NCBI GenBank assembly: GCA_030145945.1
Contig: JASLDK010000396.1
Location: 1-14,392, forward strand
DNA from: Nocardioides sp.
GTDB lineage: Bacteria > Actinomycetota > Actinomycetes > Propionibacteriales > Nocardioidaceae
Direction of reading: 5' to 3'
DNA length: 14,392 bases
Numbering within the stretch: the stretch's first letter is position 1; each line of letters starts with the position of its first letter. Shown here piece after piece: positions 13,885 to 14,392 of this stretch. The translations under genes were made by a program, and so were the position numbers. The notes beneath the pieces were generated by a model, which worked only from the letters and a program-made list of their open reading frames with translations, ran no database searches and was not told the origin of the DNA.

Positions 13885-14392
13885 TCAGTCGCGGGAGGTC
13901 AGGACGAGCGGCCCGTCGATGGTGATCGCCACCGTGTGCTCCACGTGAGCACCGCGTGATCCGTCGGCGGACCGGATCGTCCACCCGTCCGGGTCGAAGA
14001 CGATCTCGTCGGTTCCGTGCAGGAACCACGGCTCGATCGCGATGACCAGTCCCGGGCGGAGCTTGAGACCGCGGTTGGCCCGGCCGTCGTTGGGCACGTG
14101 CGGCTCACCGTGCATCGTCCGGCCGACGCCGTGGCCGCCGAACTGCAGGTTGACCTTCAGACCCGCCTCGTGGGCGACACTCCCGATGGCGAACGAGATG
14201 TCGCCGAGCTTGTTGCCCGGGCGGGCAGCGGCGATGCCGGCGTCGAGCGCGTCCTGCGCCACGTCGATCAGCCACTGGTCCTTGGGGTCGGGGTTGCCGA
14301 CGATGACGGAGAGCGCGGAGTCCGCGACCCAGCCGTCGACGGAGGCGGCGAAGTCGACGGAGAGCAGGTCGCCGTCCTGCAGCGTGGAGTCG
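13885..14392 (-). CDS. map: Methionine aminopeptidase type I (C-terminal part, 5' end outside window)
   Basis: The minus-strand frame is open to the window edge, so only the last 169 codons are present. All five metal ligands of the pita-bread fold are in this part: two Asp in LLSVDFAASVDGWVADSA, His in GGHGVGRTMHGEPHV, Glu in PGLVIAIEPWF and the last Glu in AHVEHTVAIT. The enzyme removes the initiator Met from nascent proteins whose second residue is small. The His-rich GGHGVGRTMHGEPHV signature and the spacing fit type Ia enzymes. Many actinobacteria have two or three map genes, so which paralogue this is cannot be told here. It is convergent with the 50-residue membrane protein gene, 33 bp apart, with no clear terminator between. 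Confidence 0.95.
   Translation of the reverse strand, partial: DSTLQDGDLLSVDFAASVDGWVADSALSVIVGNPDPKDQWLIDVAQDALDAGIAAARPGNKLGDISFAIGSVAHEAGLKVNLQFGGHGVGRTMHGEPHVPNDGRANRGLKLRPGLVIAIEPWFLHGTDEIVFDPDGWTIRSADGSRGAHVEHTVAITIDGPLVLTSRD

Overview
The window looks like the chromosome of a high-GC Gram-positive actinobacterium, probably Nocardioides-like (family Nocardioidaceae). Reasons: strong GC bias at third codon positions, a complete Pup-proteasome gene set (ARC/Mpa, Dop, Pup, PrcB, PrcA), and repeated leaderless starts in which a TANNNT -10 box lies 6-7 nt before the start codon. The genus is inferred from overall protein resemblance and was not tested by a search.

Layout. (1) 1-563 is the 3' end of a flavin/[2Fe-2S] oxygenase reductase of the PaaE/KshB type, followed by a HAD-family phosphatase (668-1354). 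(2) A convergent RecB/Cas4-like Fe-S nuclease gene (1326-2222, minus) is divergent from an M50 site-2 protease with CBS domains (2286-3398). TrmI tRNA m1A58 methyltransferase (3449-4441) and the proteasomal AAA ATPase ARC (4529-6292) follow. (3) A 24-codon hydrophobic gene (6394-6468) and a convergent DUF1206 membrane protein gene (6518-7360, minus) share a strong hairpin and separate arc from dop. (4) dop (7455-8963), pup (8981-9178), prcB (9175-10032) and prcA (10037-10930) form the pupylation/proteasome block. pup has its own leaderless promoter directly after the dop stop. pafA, the ligase, is not in this window. (5) A divergent sterol-catabolism pair, a FadA5-type thiolase (11006-12169, minus) and a CYP125-type P450 (12351-13586), has one perfect KstR-type operator (TnnAACnnGTTnnA) at each promoter. 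(6) A 50-codon His-rich single-span membrane protein gene (13699-13851) and the 3' part of a methionine aminopeptidase gene (13885-14392, minus) end the window.

How the genes work together: Pup is attached to target lysines by PafA (encoded elsewhere) and removed by Dop. Pupylated proteins are unfolded by ARC and degraded in the PrcA/PrcB core. Here Pup already ends in Gly-Gly-Glu, so Dop's deamidase step should not be needed. The sterol pair fits side-chain degradation: CYP125 oxidises the terminal carbon and the thiolase later releases acyl-CoA, both predicted to be derepressed when a KstR-like regulator binds a sterol CoA-thioester. No CRISPR array, tRNA, rRNA, insertion sequence or clear island was seen. 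There is no gene-free stretch above 300 bases; the longest is the 181-bp sterol divergent promoter. I did not find a convincing wholly new multi-gene system. The best leads are the two unrecognised small membrane-protein genes, the long PrcA tail, the Gly-Gly-Glu Pup and an unassigned palindrome in the sterol promoter.
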